From: Combretum micranthum
Lineage: Eukaryota; Streptophyta; Magnoliopsida; Myrtales; Combretaceae
Reading direction: 5' to 3'
NCBI GenBank assembly: GCA_024138025.1
Contig: JAMXBD010001042.1
Location: 434,001 to 498,000 of the forward strand
Length of the DNA: 64,000 nt
The translations under genes were made by a program, and so were the position numbers. This document shows positions 11,467-23,529 of this stretch, piece by piece; position 1 is the first letter of the stretch, and every line of letters begins with the position of its first letter. The notes under the pieces are model-generated. The model was not told the origin of the DNA. It ran no database searches and saw only the letters and a list, made by a program, of their open reading frames with translations.

Positions 11467-13114
11467 ATTGCTAAATTTGAGAGTAATGCAGAAACTCTGC
11501 TAGAATATCTCTAGAAAAGATCAAGACATCCACTTCAAGAAGAACGAGTTAAGAATGATCATATATATTTAATTTGATATTCTTTCACATTCATGTACTC
11601 AAGAAATCGATTTGCCTGTTCCTTCTCCCACATCTCTTTCTGCAACATCTATACATGTGTCATCATTTCAAGACTTCTCTCAAGTTGATGTCATGCTCAT
11701 CATATGTGATCAGTTAGTTGTAGCAACCCTACCATACATTTGTAATATTTAAAAATTAGGGAGATTTATCCATACTGATGCCAAAATTTTAGAGAGGTTA
11801 TCTGCATTTTGCATTAAATTTGTGAACCTTATGGAATAAATCATCAACAAGGATTAGCTAATAAATATAAATGGACCTTAATGGATATGGTTGATTCGGA
11901 TTTGGATCATCTTAATTTTCCTCTTTTGAGTTTTCTATTATTTAAATTCCTGAAGTATCTTTTGACATTATTAAGACATTTTTTCCTTACAATCTTAACC
12001 TCATACGTGGTAGTATTTTAAAGGTGTAAATTGATACGATTTGAGAGAAATAAATGGAAATGTGTATTTTTAGTTAATTTAATGATATTAAATGCAAAAT
12101 TGCCACAACACTTATGGGGTGATTGCACTACTAAGATATGATATAAATAAATTTCCATCTTAGAAATTAAACTCTATAAAAGACTTGTTTTTACATACTT
12201 TGAAGTACGAAGGTCTCTTGCTCACCACATAGTTGACGATTCAAAGTGATGTAAATAAGTTGCTAAAGCTTTGAACATATATTTGTCGAAAATGCTTTTC
12301 CTATGAAATAAAGGATTTAGTATCTAGCATCTTATGATGGAAATAATAAAATTTGAAATTTGAAAACAAACTACGTGATTGAAATTACATCTATAGAAAA
12401 AGGGTGTTCGATAAGTTGAGGATAGAAACTCTACAAAGAAATCTAGCGATGACAAAATCATGTAACCAAGAAGATGTAAACGAGTAAGAGATGAACAAGC
12501 AATTGTATTTTAATTCATTTGTACTTGATCATTGACCTTCTCGATAAAAGAAGATACATGCTACTAAACTAATTTGATTCTTTTAGCTTCTAAATATAAA
12601 GTAACCCTCAAAGTTTTAGTGAAATTATGCTTCTCTAATGTTAGTTTTTTTGAAACGAGGCCATTAATTTGATGACATTATTGGCTTTATATTATTAACA
12701 ACATATTTGAGTTGATTGATTTACTCCTAAAGTTCAAGATTGGTTATATGGGTTTTCAAGCCGGGGTGTAAAATAGATTTATATTGAAAATTTTCTTTGT
12801 ATCTAAAGAATTTAAGTAAAAGGAGATTAATAATTAGTGCATAAAGTATATGAGCACTCTTTAGTAGTTCCATCGACATTTTAAATGGTGAACTTGATGA
12901 GGATTTGGCATAAAACAATTAGATCTGTTTGTTGATGAAAATTACACTGCAGGACATCGTTTCAAAGACGACAAACACGGCTAAAGTTGGCCGGGATGAA
13001 TTCAAGGGGTTGCAACATCGACCAGAAGCTCAAGAGACCCAAATGCAATTAGAATAACCAGATGTGAACTCTTAAGACAAAGTCAACGTAATTGGTAATC
13101 CATAATTGTAAAAA
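11467..13114. other. No gene seen
   Basis: AT-rich intergenic DNA. Short open frames (for example minus strand 12727-12918) show no recognisable domain. No paired termini or repeats were recognised. Confidence 0.5.
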
Positions 13115-14857
13115 GGGTTAATATCACGATATTTGACAAAATATGTAATTAGGTATGTAAATTTTAAAATTAATCAATTTAATATTTAAAAGAACTTTTC
13201 GTTCACGCCAATAGTACCTAATACCATCATTCTACATGACATTTTTAACCCAATATGACGGAGGTAGTATTGTCATATGTAAAAAGTTTTTAAGTACTAG
13301 ATTGATCAATCTAAAAGTTCATGTATTAAATTGATTATTTTTAAAGTTCAGGTATTTAAAGAATATTGTTATGAATGGTACTTGAATTTTGATAAAATAT
13401 GCAATTAGATACCTTAACTTTGAAATTGATCAATTTAATACTTGGACTTTAAAATCAATAAATTTAGTACGTAAAAAACATTGTAATTGATTAATTTAAT
13501 ACCTAAAAGAACTTGACGAAGATACTATTTCCGTACATGAAAAGTTCTTTCATGTACTGAATTGATCAATTTTAAAATTCAGGTACCTAATTACATATTT
13601 TATTAAAGTTTTGGCACCATTCGTGAATTTTACACTTTTAAAAAAAGGGGTTAATTAATGTCATGATTGATACTTGGACTTTAACAAAATATTCAATTAA
13701 GTATCTAAACTAAAAATGATCAATTTACTACATGGACTTTGAAAATTTATCAATTTAGTATCTAAAATAACTTTTCGCGCATGCCAATAGTACGTTCATA
13801 AAGTTCTTGTAAGTATTAGATTTATCAATTTTAAAACTTAAGTATCTAATTGCACATTTTATCAAAATTGAAGTATCATTTGTGACATTAGCACTAAAAA
13901 AATCATATATTTTAAGTGAAATAATTTGATCAAAATAATAATTTTGACATGTGGTAGTCCATAATCGGCTATAAAAGTCAAATGAACATAAAACTCAACA
14001 CAAACTTAAAATAGTGGTGCAAATGATATCAAAAAGTGTAATTAGGTGTCATAGTCAATAATAAGAAAAGGGCATAATGTCACAAATAGTATCTGAACTT
14101 TGACAAAATATGCAGTTAGGACTTGAACTTTGAAATTAATCAATTTAATATCTATAAAACTTTGATCAACTTGGTATCTAAAAAAAACTTGATATATGTA
14201 CTATTAGCGTGCATCAAAAGTTCTTTTAATTACTAAATTAATCAACTTTAAAGTTTATGTACTAAATTGATCAATTTCAAAGTTTGGGTACCATAATTTG
14301 TTAAAGTTTAGGTACAATTCGTAATGTTAATCCTAAAAAGTACAAATAGTTAATAGAATGGTTAATATTATAAAGGGTATCTAAACTTTGACAAACTATG
14401 CAATTAGATATCTAAACATGCAAACTGATCAATTCAGTACCTTAACTTTAAAATTGATCAATTTAGTACCTTTATTAAGCTTCTTTAAGTACTAAATTAA
14501 TCAATTTCAAAGTTCAGGTACTAAATCAAACAATTTTAAAGTTCAAGTACCTAATTATATACTTTACCAAAAGTTCAGGTACTATTCGTGACATTAACTC
14601 TTAATTGATAATGGTTTAATATCATACATGATACCTAAACTTTGGCAAAATATGTAATTATGTATTTAAAATTTGAAATTGATCAATTTAGTACCTAAAA
14701 TAACTTAATGGATGTACTGTTGAAGTGCTCAAAAAGTTCTTTCATGTATTAAATTGATAAATTTTTAATTTTCAGTATTAAATTAATCAGTTTCAAAGAT
14801 CAAGTACCTAATTGCATATTTTGTCAATGTTCAAATACCATTTGTAACATTAACCCC
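13115..14857. mobile_element. Cluster of six tandem fold-back MITEs
   Basis: Each unit starts with a variant of GGGTTAATATCACGAATGGTACC and ends with its reverse complement (..CATTTGTGACATTAACCC). Starts are near 13115, 13352, 13648, 14070, 14360 and 14613; the last ends near 14857. The interiors are themselves near-palindromic: 'gtacctgaactttgaaattgatcaatttagtacc' in the left arm and 'aaagttcaggtactaaattgatcaa' in the right arm. Each unit is therefore a 240-300 bp hairpin. None encodes a protein. Superfamily is uncertain because no clear target duplication was seen. Confidence 0.85.
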
Positions 14858-15489
14858 TGAATAATAGACCAAAGTCTAGATACCAAATGTGAAATTATTT
14901 CTTAAATATTTGTCAAGGGCTTACTTTATAAAATATATGCTGGATGGGATTCAACCCCATTTGATTGATGATAATAACAATCCTAAAGACTGAAAATGAT
15001 AATAACGGTCCTGCCTAATTTTGAACCATCACTAGCTAGGTCTAAGGGGGAGATACGAGGTTTTCTTTATTGTGTTTGTGTGAAGCAGTACTATGTAGTT
15101 AAACAAGGATGAAATAATTAATTATCTCTTAATGGATAACTTTCTTGTTAATATTCTACTTGGTATCAAAAGTACTCGAGTAGTGTGAATATAGAAGTGG
15201 CGTAATGTTTAGTAACATTAGGAGGTTTTCTCTTTTCTTTTCTTTTGTTTTCTTTAAAGAAATATTCATAAAGCAAGATGAAACACATTGTTTCAATTTA
15301 TTGATCCGACCAAAAAAAGGATCCATAATAAAATGACAGGTCCGTATAATTAGGATTCTAGAATGAATATGGATAACAGACCATATTTGAAATACAACGA
15401 ATGACTACAACTGTTCATGTTTAAAATTTTTCTTAAATAATCTTGAATTATGGAGTAATTAAAGGGATACTATGTATTTCCTTTAATGT
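14858..15489. other. No gene seen
   Basis: Non-coding AT-rich spacer between two MITE regions. A short TTTTC-rich tract lies around 15228-15255. No recognisable coding or structural element. Confidence 0.45.
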
Positions 15490-15914
15490 CAAAATGCAAT
15501 CGTTTGGAATATAATGGATTCTAATTGAAGGAATGGAATGGAATAGATTGGAATGAGAATAACAAATCCATTATGTTATTTAGATACATTGATGGAATGA
15601 AATTGAATAGAATGATTATTTAATAAAACTTATCAAAAATACCATTTATAATAAATGTAGATAATGAATATGTATAGGATAAAAATGTGATTAAAACAAT
15701 AAAAGTTAATAAATATAGAATGGAATCGCGATTTCATCTTTGAGAAGGTGAAACCAAATTCCTTTTATGAAAAAGCGGAATCGAATTCTTCTAAACGTTG
15801 GAATCGTTGATTTAAAGGAATTGCAATTCTAGCTTTTAAATCGTTCCAAACATTGAGAAAGGGAATAGAAGCTAGAATCACGATTGCGGTTCATTCCTGT
15901 GTACCAAGCATGCC
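15490..15914. mobile_element. Probable degenerate MITE
   Basis: This stretch is enriched in 'ggaatggaatggaat' and, in its right half, 'ggaatcg...attcc' inverted motifs. It ends 'cattcctgtgtaccaagcatgcc', a style common in plant MITEs that mimic 'nearly repeated GGAAT'. The left end near 15490 (caatcgtttggaat) and right part (tttaaatcgttccaaac, about 15838-15854) can pair. No clean target duplication was found, so the boundaries are approximate. Confidence 0.5.
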
Positions 15915-15918
15915 ATAA

Positions 15919-16193
15919 GGGTTAATATCACGAATGATACCTGAATTTTTACAAATTATACAATTAGGTACCTAAAATTTAAAATTGATCAATCTAGTAC
16001 TTGAACTTTAAAATTAATTAATTTAATACATCAAAGAATTTTTTATGCACGCTAACAATACTTTCCGTCAAGTTTTTTCATGTACTAAATTGGTCAGTTT
16101 TAGAGTTTTTCAGGTACTAGATTAATAAATTTCAAAGTTCAAGCACTTAATTGTATATTTATTAAAGTTTAGATATCAGTTATGTGTTATCCC
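15919..16193. mobile_element. Single fold-back MITE, same family as 13115-14857
   Basis: It starts GGGTTAATATCACGAATGATACC and ends ..AGTTATGTGTTATCCC, with the same inner palindromic arms as the cluster. It directly abuts the preceding MITE-like sequence. Non-coding. Confidence 0.8.
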
Positions 16194-17792
16194 TTCTTTT
16201 AATTAACAAGAAATGATTGCTCAATATCTCATGGATGGTGTAGATGATATATTAGATGTAATGTTGACTTTATGTAAAACCATCATATAACTTATATGCG
16301 TATTAGTGGATATTGCACTTGCTTTGCATGAGTAAATTATGATTATGAATCCTTTATCGTAAAATATTAAAATGTTTAACCATAAAAAATAACTCTAAAT
16401 AGTTTTGATTTATATTGAAAATTTATTATATATAGCATAATTTCTTTTTTTTTTTTCATACATAAAATTTCAATGCAAACTTTTTAGGGGAAAAAAAAGG
16501 AGGGAGCATCATAAAATCATTTTAATAACATAATTAGAAAGAGGGAGCAGTTATAATTTTAAAAGAGAAGTTATGGTGGTGGAGATTGAAAATATAAAGA
16601 GTAAAAACACCAAATATCTCTTACTTTAGTGTCTATCTGATCAGTATGTATATTTTATCTATATTTGATATGATCGATCTGTTTATGAGTATAAATATCT
16701 ATTTTTTATATGTATTTATTTTTAATAAATAGTTTATTTGAAAATAATAAAAATAAGATGTCGAAACAACTTAAAAATGATAAACAAAGCAATCCCTTTT
16801 ATTGAGACAGGAAAGAATATTCAATACGTGATAAGGGAAAGACATTTGACAACAATTGTGAATGCATAAACTAAAACAAGAAAGAATATTCAATAGGTAA
16901 TACACAACACATGTATATATATATATATATATATATAATGTATTATACATACATATTATATATGGCTTGTATTATCTACTAAAACCATTTTTTTCCCAAA
17001 CAAAGGTGTTGTAGTCTAATGTAACTAGTTGATCCTAAATGCATGAACTAATATCTGACGATCTATTGAAAACAAATACTCTTCCGCAGTCATTGAGAAA
17101 TAAACCCATCTCTTTTATCAAAAAGAGATAGCCATCATAACAAATTGGCATTTGACACTTTCAAGTGTGGGAGAATGATCTCCTTTCAGCCTCAGACCAA
17201 TAAATCATTTGGCTTAATCCAAGAACTATTGGTGTAAACATAAAAGCAATAAAGAAAATACTATCAATAGTCATTAAATGTCATCGAAGCTCTCTTAATC
17301 TTATACATGACTTAGCCTAAGCCTTAAGAAACAACGCTTTATGTAGTAATAATATAAAAGGAAAGTTTATAAACAAAAAAAGAAAAAAGAAAAATCATAA
17401 ACTGAATTAACATAGAACTAATAATTACATAAGCCCTCAATAACTAATTGTTAATTTAAAAAGAAAATAACAAGAAATAATAAAAATGATAACTAATAGT
17501 TGCTCCATGGAGAACCTCCCTACACTCAATGTAAACTGGTCAAACATGGTTGATCAATTGCTCATAAGGTTGATCTTGCTTTTAGACTACTCCTGGTGAC
17601 CTATTTAATCCTCATGTTAGTCTTTTTTGTTTATCTTGGTTCCTTATAATTCGAGTCACTCAAGCTCTTTAATTTGACTTTATTTAGGACCCACATCAAA
17701 AGACTTTCAGAAAAAACCCTTTTTCACCATAAATTGCTTCCAACAATTGCAAACTTTTCAAGTGATTTTATGTGCTGGTTTTTAGCAAGTGT
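16194..17792. other. No gene seen; (TA)n microsatellite and AT-rich MITE-like piece
   Basis: Contains a (TA)n run at about 16913-16937. A 'tatctatatttgat...ttaataaatagttta' segment (about 16630-16790) resembles the MITE at 55440-55668. 17500-17792 precedes the gag frame of the chromovirus, but I could find neither a 5' LTR matching the 3' LTR nor a primer-binding site there. Confidence 0.5.
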
Positions 17793-19460
17793 ATGCAAGC
17801 TACAACTAGAGATATGAAGCAAATCAAGAGTATGTTCGTGGCACTACAACAACAGCAGCATCGGTTTGAATAGCATTCTAATTCTATATTGCAAGATCTA
17901 TAAAAAAGAATGGAGCAATTGGAATTACAGGTACCTCAAACTCAGCATTCTGTCGGTACAACGCATGATCCTTTTATTTCCGGTTCTTCATTTGCTACAT
18001 ATGATGAGAATTTGGCTAAGGCAATCAAACTAGAATTACCTAAGTTTTCGGGGGAGGGAGTCAAGATTTGGATCTATCAAGCTACTCAGTTTTTTAACTT
18101 CTGTAAGGTGGAAGATCAGTAGCGCATTACTATCTCTTCGTTTGCTATGATGGGTGCTGCAGCAGAGTGGTTCAAGTGGATGCATTTAAATGGCCATTTG
18201 ACTAATTGGTCAGAATTCTTGAATGCCTTAGTCATTCGCTTTGGGCCTTCTGAATATGAGGATCCTCAGGGTGAATTGTTCAAATTAAAACAGGAGGGAT
18301 CAATAGAACATTACCAGTCTCAATTTGAAGCTCTAACCAATCAGGTGGTGGGTCTTTCTGGTTCTTTCTTGCTCAGCTGCTATATTTCGGGTCTCAAACC
18401 TGTAATAAAAAGGGAATTGCAAATAGCAAGACCTTCGACATTAGTTCAAGCAATGGCTTTGGCTAAATTACATGAAGCAAAGCTAGGGGAACGTTTTGCG
18501 TACAGCAAATCAGTAAGTCATCCTTCAAATTCTTTCTCTTCTAGATCTATTCAACTATTACCACAGTCTACTGTTCATGGTCCTTCTATACGGAATAGCA
18601 GCACTATACAATCTTTTAAAACCACATTACCTATTAGAAGATTAACTCAAGAAGAAGTGAATAGTAGAAGAGAAAAAGGATTGTGTTTTAACTGTGATGA
18701 AAAATATCATTGCAATCATAAGTGTAAGGCTAAGTTTCTGTTGTTAATGGAAGATGTTGAGGAGGAAGGTCCGTTGGAAGATTTATTGGAGGATTGCAGA
18801 GAGGAGAGTAGTATAGATATGGCAGCTGTTAGTTTTCATGCATTAAATGGTGCCACTTTACCTCAAACATTGAAATTCTCGGGCAAAATTAATCACAGGC
18901 TTGTTTCTATTTTAGTAGATTCGGGAAGTACCCATAATTTTGTTCAACCCAGACTAGTCAAATACTTAGGGTTGATTGTGTCTCCTGCTCCTAGGTTTCA
19001 AGTATTAACAGGAAACGGAGGCAAGTTGGAATGTGAGGGCAAAAGTACGGATGTTTCAATGATGATTCAGGGTATTCAATTCTCTGAAACTTTCTATTTA
19101 CTGCCTATACATGGGGCTGATGTGGTGTTGGGAGTTCAGTGGTTACAAAGTTTGGGGCCTATTACTATTGATTACAGTAAATCAATGATGCAATTTATGA
19201 AAGAGGGCTTACCTGTTACTTTAAAGGTTGAATCTGCAGTGACTCATCAGATTTCTTATCATCAGCTCTGTCGTTTGGTGTCTATAGATTCCTTACTGTG
19301 TTGTTTCCAGATTGTGGCTCAGACACATCATGTAGAGACTTCACAGAGTCACACCACTAATACTGCTTTACAAGCAATATTATGCAAATACTCTCGCATC
19401 TTTGAGACACCATCATCATTGCCACCACTACGGTCTGTTCATCACAAGATACATCTCTAA
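17793..19460 (+). pseudogene. Chromovirus gag-protease region
   Basis: The frame opens at ATG 17793 with a Q-rich stretch and is interrupted by three in-frame stops (17871, 17901, 18120). The long uninterrupted part starts at 18147. It contains the Retrotrans_gag core (about 18150-18480, 'AAEWFKWM...LNALVIRFG...QGELFKLKQ'), a CX2CX4HX4C zinc knuckle (18682-18725, CFNCDEKYHCNHKC) and a retropepsin-like aspartic protease with the active-site motif LVDSGSTHNF (around 18909-18938). It stops at 19458-19460, but the same frame continues into the RT, so that stop is a nonsense lesion rather than the original end. Confidence 0.9.
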
Positions 19461-20700
19461 ACAGGCACTCAGCCTGTCAATGTTAAGCCCTATCGTTATC
19501 TTCATTTTCAAAAATCTGAAATAGAGAAACAAGTGAGTGAGATGCTGCAACAAGGAATAATTGAACCTAGCACCAGTCCATTTTCTTCACCAGTGTTATT
19601 AGTGAAGAAAAAGGATGGTTCTTGGCGGTTTTGCATTTATTACCAAGCTTTAAACAATGCTACTGTTAAAGATATGTTTCCCATCCCTACAGTGGATGAG
19701 CTTATTGATGAGTTGTTTGGAGTAACCATTTTTTCTAAGTTGGATCTCCGCTTAGGGTATCATCAGATTCGAATGGCTTCCACAGATGTGGAGAAAACTG
19801 CATTCCGAACACATGAAGGGCATTACCAGTTTTTGGTCATGCCATTTGGTCTAAGCAACGCCCCTGCAACTTTTCAGTCAATCATGAACTCTATTTTTAG
19901 GCCATTCTTAAGGACATTCGTCATTTTTTTTTTTTTACAATATCCTGGTTTACAGCCTATCAGTGGAATTACATCTTGAACACTTGTCTAAAGTATTACA
20001 AGTTTTGATTGATAATACTTTTTATTTGAAACAGACTAAGTGTTCTTTTGGGGTGTCTCAGATTGAATACTTGGGTCACATTGTATCACAAAAAGGAGTT
20101 GAACCTGATCCTTTGAAAGTGACTGCAGTTAAGGATTGGAAATTACCTTCAAATATAAAACAATTGAGAGCTTTCCTGGGACTATCAGGATATTACCGAT
20201 GATTCATTCTTGGGTATGCAACGATTGCAGCTCCCATTATAGATATGCTGCAGAAGGATAAGTTTGAGTGGACAACAGAAGGCATTCATGCTTTCAATAT
20301 TCTCAAGAAGGCACTTGTTGATGCTTCCATTTTTGGCTTTGCCAGATTTTTCAAAGCCATTTGAAGTGGAAACAGACGCATCAAGTACAGGCATTGGTGC
20401 TGTTTTATTACAAAACAAGCATCCTATTTCTTATTTTTACAAAAAGTTACCTCCTCATATGCACAAACAATCTACATATGTGAGGTAACTATATGCAGTA
20501 GTCAAAGCTGTCAAGAAATGGAGGCACTATTTGTTGGGGTCTCATTTTATCATAAAAATTGATCATAGGAGTTTGAAAGAATTACTTACTCAAGTAATTC
20601 AGACTCCAGAGCAACAAAAGTTTCTGACGAAACTCATAGGCTATGATTACTCTATAGTCTATAAGGCTGGCATTGAGAATCAAGTGGCTGATTCTTTATC
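19461..20700 (+). pseudogene. Chromovirus reverse transcriptase and RNase H region
   Basis: RT blocks are clear: '[22 protein letters not shown]', '[13 protein letters not shown]', '[15 protein letters not shown]', '[27 protein letters not shown]'. The catalytic box, which should read F-x-D-D, is FFYNILVYS here (about 19930-19956). Both aspartates are gone, beside a 13-T run that also shifts the frame. Further lesions are TGA at 20200 where the family has arginine, a frame change near 20330 and TAA at 20486. RNase H is recognisable from 'FEVETDASSTGIGAVLLQ' (about 20360-20415) and 'IDHRSLKELLTQ' (about 20555-20600). The enzyme could not be active. Confidence 0.9.
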
Positions 20701-22261
20701 AAGACAGCATGAGGGTGCCTCTTATTTGGGTATTTCGGGCCCTGTTCATTCTTATTTGGAACAACTTCGTTCTGAATATACTCTTTTGCCTGAATTCAGG
20801 CAGTTTATTTCAGCAGTGGCCCAGGGTGACATTTTTATGACTAGTTTGCAGTGGCATAATGGCTTATTATATTACCACATGAGATTGTATTTGGTTCCTC
20901 AGTCAGCTTTAATTCCTTCTTTGTTGACTGTGTACCATGCTACACCTAGTGCAGGGCATTTTGGAGTGGAGAAGACTTATAGGAAACTTTCAGCTGATTT
21001 TTATTGGAAAGGAATGAGAGCTCAGATTGAGAAGTTTGTGCGGGAGTGCCCCATTTGTCAACATGTGAAATACGCTACCAGATTTCCTGCAGGGTTACTC
21101 AACCCTTTACTTATTCCACAAAGGATTTGGGAAGATATTTCGATGGATTTCATAACTTGTTTACCCACTTCTCAAGGGTATAAGGTTATCTTTGTGGTAG
21201 TGGATAGATTGAGCAAGTATTGTCATGTAGGCCCTTTGGCCACTCATTTTACTGCCAGCAAAGTTGCTTAATTATTTTTACAGATGATTGTCAAACTTCA
21301 TGGTTTCCCTAAGACAATTATATATGACTCGGACTCAATGTTTATGAGCAAGTTCTGGCAAGAACTATTCCGTTTGAGTGGCATTAAACTTGCTATGAGA
21401 AGTGCATATCATCCTCAAACGGATGGTCAAACTGAAGTATTAAACAGGATTATTCAACAGTATTTGCGATGTTTTGTTATGGATACTCCTAAGCTTTGGG
21501 TTAAATTTCTTCCTTGGGTTGAGTATTCCTACAATACTTCAGTTCACAGTGAGGCTTAGGTGTCTCCTTTTGAAATAGTATATGGTAGACCTCCACCATC
21601 TATTCCTGCTTATATTAGAGGCTCTACTGATAATGATGCCGTGGACCAGGAGCTCAGGACTCGTGATCAGATTTTAGAGTCACTTAAGCAGAATTTGTTT
21701 AAAGCTCAACAACTGATGAAACACTATGCAGACCAACGTAGAATGGATGTTCAATTTCATCCAGGAGATCTGGTTTATGTTAGACTACAGCCATATAAAC
21801 AAATTTCAGTATCGAAGGAGTTCACTCATAAACTCTCCAAGCGATACTATGGCCTTTTTCGGGTAATTCAAAGAATTGGACAATCTGCTTACAAGCTTCA
21901 ATTACCTCAGGGGTCACGGATTCATGATGTTTTCCATGTTTCGGTTTTGAAGCGAGCACATGGACTTACTATTCCCTCATCAGAATTACCTATACAGGAG
22001 GTTGATGGACATCCTATCTTACAACCCCTGTGCATTATAGGTTCGAGGGTTATTACTAAGAACGAAGAAGTCGTACGGCAAGTTTTAGTCCAGTGGTCCG
22101 GTCTACCTCCTGAAGAAACTACATGGGAGGACTATAACCATTTTCGAGCTATCTATTCCGACATCAACCTTGAGGACAAGGTTTCTTTCTACGAGGAGGC
22201 AAATGTTACAAGACGTAAAAGAGGCAGTCCACAATGGCATAGGGATTACATCATGCAATAA
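20701..22261 (+). pseudogene. Chromovirus integrase and chromodomain region
   Basis: An HHCC zinc-binding domain is present ('YHATPSAGHFG...' and 'CPICQHV', about 20930-21065). The integrase core follows with its three acidic positions visible: 'ISMDFI' (about 21140), 'IIYDSDS' (about 21315) and the E in 'TDGQTEVLNR' (about 21420-21450). The C-terminal part has the GPF/Y-like region and, at about 22080-22190, a chromodomain with 'VLVQWSGLPPEETTWED'. Stops at 21269 and 21557 break the frame; the last segment is open to TAA at 22259-22261. The chromodomain usually directs integration to particular chromatin. Confidence 0.9.
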
Positions 22262-22270
22262 TAGATCTAG

Positions 22271-22605
22271 TGTTGAGAATAACAGATCTAGTTAGGAACT
22301 AAAAGATCTAGCTGGAAATAACAGATCTAGTTACAAGTAGTTGTTAAACAGTTCATTGTACAAAGAATGTAAAACAAGATCTATAAATAGAGAAAATAAC
22401 ATACAGAGGGGACATGAGATTTTATCCCCAGAAAGTTACTCGTGAGACCGCTCATCTCGAACTGAGCTTTACCATTTCATCTGCACAGACCAAACACACA
22501 TTAGCGAGAGAACAGATAATAACAGAGAAAACACGAAAGAGAGAAAGAGACTTAGCTAGTGAGCGTGGGAACGATATAGAGAACAAGATTAGGGTTTGAG
22601 CGAAG
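22271..22605 (+). repeat. Chromovirus 3' LTR (right end approximate)
   Basis: It starts TGTTGAGAATAACAG ten bases after the polyprotein stop. It carries several copies of an 'agatctag' motif at about 24-bp spacing (from 22263 to about 22332), a TATA box and a GA-rich downstream region typical of the transcribed part of an LTR. The exact end is unclear; it must lie before the leucine-rich-repeat homology begins near 22640. No second LTR exists in the window to define it. Confidence 0.7.
22382..22389 (+). promoter_or_regulatory. LTR TATA box
   Basis: TATAAATA in the context 'agatctataaatagagaa', about 110 bp into the 3' LTR, where a retrotransposon U3 promoter is expected. Any transcript would run rightward, antisense to the TNL remnant. 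Confidence 0.6.
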
Positions 22606-22639
22606 TATTAGCGTAGAAATTGATTTGGGTGGGCTTGGG

Positions 22640-22912
22640 CCCTATTAAGATGTTAAGAATTTGGAGAGGCCTTTCTAACTTTAAGACACTCTTTGGAAGA
22701 GTCTTTAGAGATTTGTAGTGTCTAAGGTTTAGGATAGCAGGCTTTTCAAGGGATTCAATAGACTCATCAATACTAGAAAACTTAATGCAACATATAAGGA
22801 TAAGCTTCTTAAGGTTAGATGCTTTGCTCAAATTTGGAATCTTGGTAAGTTGTTTAGAGAAACTAAGATTGATTGTCTTTAAACAGGGTGTTCCCATCAA
22901 ACAAGAAAACAT
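22640..22912 (-). pseudogene. TNL leucine-rich-repeat exon fragment
   Basis: The minus-strand frame from 22912 reads leucine-rich repeats of the TNL type: 'LKTINLSFSKQLTKIPNLSKAS', 'NLKKLILICCIKFSSIDESI', 'LRHYKSLKTLPKSV'. In TNL proteins this follows the '..LWEGVK' segment and starts the main LRR exon. Reading continues without LRR periodicity into the chromovirus LTR, so the exon is cut there. The preceding exon-like piece lies at 23530-23790 in the correct order and orientation. Confidence 0.85.
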
Positions 22913-23529
22913 TCTTCATTAAAACAAGCGCTCGTATTTTTATCTTGCCTTATATGGGTAGATATGTTACAGATATATATTTCATGTTATAAATTAAGTT
23001 TTGCATTTAAATACTCAAAAATTGCTCCAAAATTAATTAGCTTAAAAACTGTAAGAAATTTGCATTAACACAAATTTTTTTTCTCATCAACATGGATAAT
23101 AAATATAAGGCTAAATTTTAGTGATATTCCAACTACTATCAAAATTGTATAACATATCTTGAAATTTTAAAGTATTTGAAGGTCGACCACTCTAAGGTGG
23201 CTACTCTCTAGCTTTAGGGCTAATTTTTTATTCCATTTGCGATTATAGTTTATTAAGATGAATAAAATATTTGGTATATCTTCTTTTAATCACTTAAAAT
23301 GTCAAACTAATTAAAGAAAACCTAGATTAGACGCTAACCCCACCTAAAAACAATAAAAAACATATCTCTATACAAAATATTGACTTAGTACTGTATTTGG
23401 AAGCTTTTGAAATATCAACATTTTTCAAAGTATATAAGTATGGTACTTTAAAAATCCATTGTAATTTTGTAAATTTGATAGTTTGTAAGAGTATCTAAAA
23501 TTCACACAAGGCATAATAAGATTTGATAG
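22913..23529. other. Possible intron between TNL LRR exon remnants
   Basis: About 617 bp of AT-rich non-coding DNA separates the two LRR pieces at the place where TNL genes commonly carry the intron before the large LRR exon. I did not find convincing GT/AG borders, so it may instead be inserted DNA. Confidence 0.4.

Larger units (their letters stand above)
17793..22605 (+). mobile_element. Inactive Ty3/gypsy chromovirus, 5'-truncated
   Basis: One colinear coding region runs gag, protease, reverse transcriptase, RNase H, integrase and C-terminal chromodomain, followed by a single 3' LTR. This order and the chromodomain define Ty3/gypsy chromoviruses. The compact coding region and short LTR suggest a Reina-like clade, which is inference. 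Lesions include stops at 17871, 17901, 18120, 19458, 20200, 20486, 21269 and 21557, plus frame changes at about 19924-19936 and about 20330. No 5' LTR or primer-binding site is present upstream, so it was truncated. The 3' LTR abuts TNL leucine-rich-repeat sequence, suggesting insertion into or beside an R gene. Confidence 0.93.

Noticed and set aside
20185..20418. 77-residue minus-strand frame
   Set aside because: Antisense shadow of the chromovirus RT/RNase H region.
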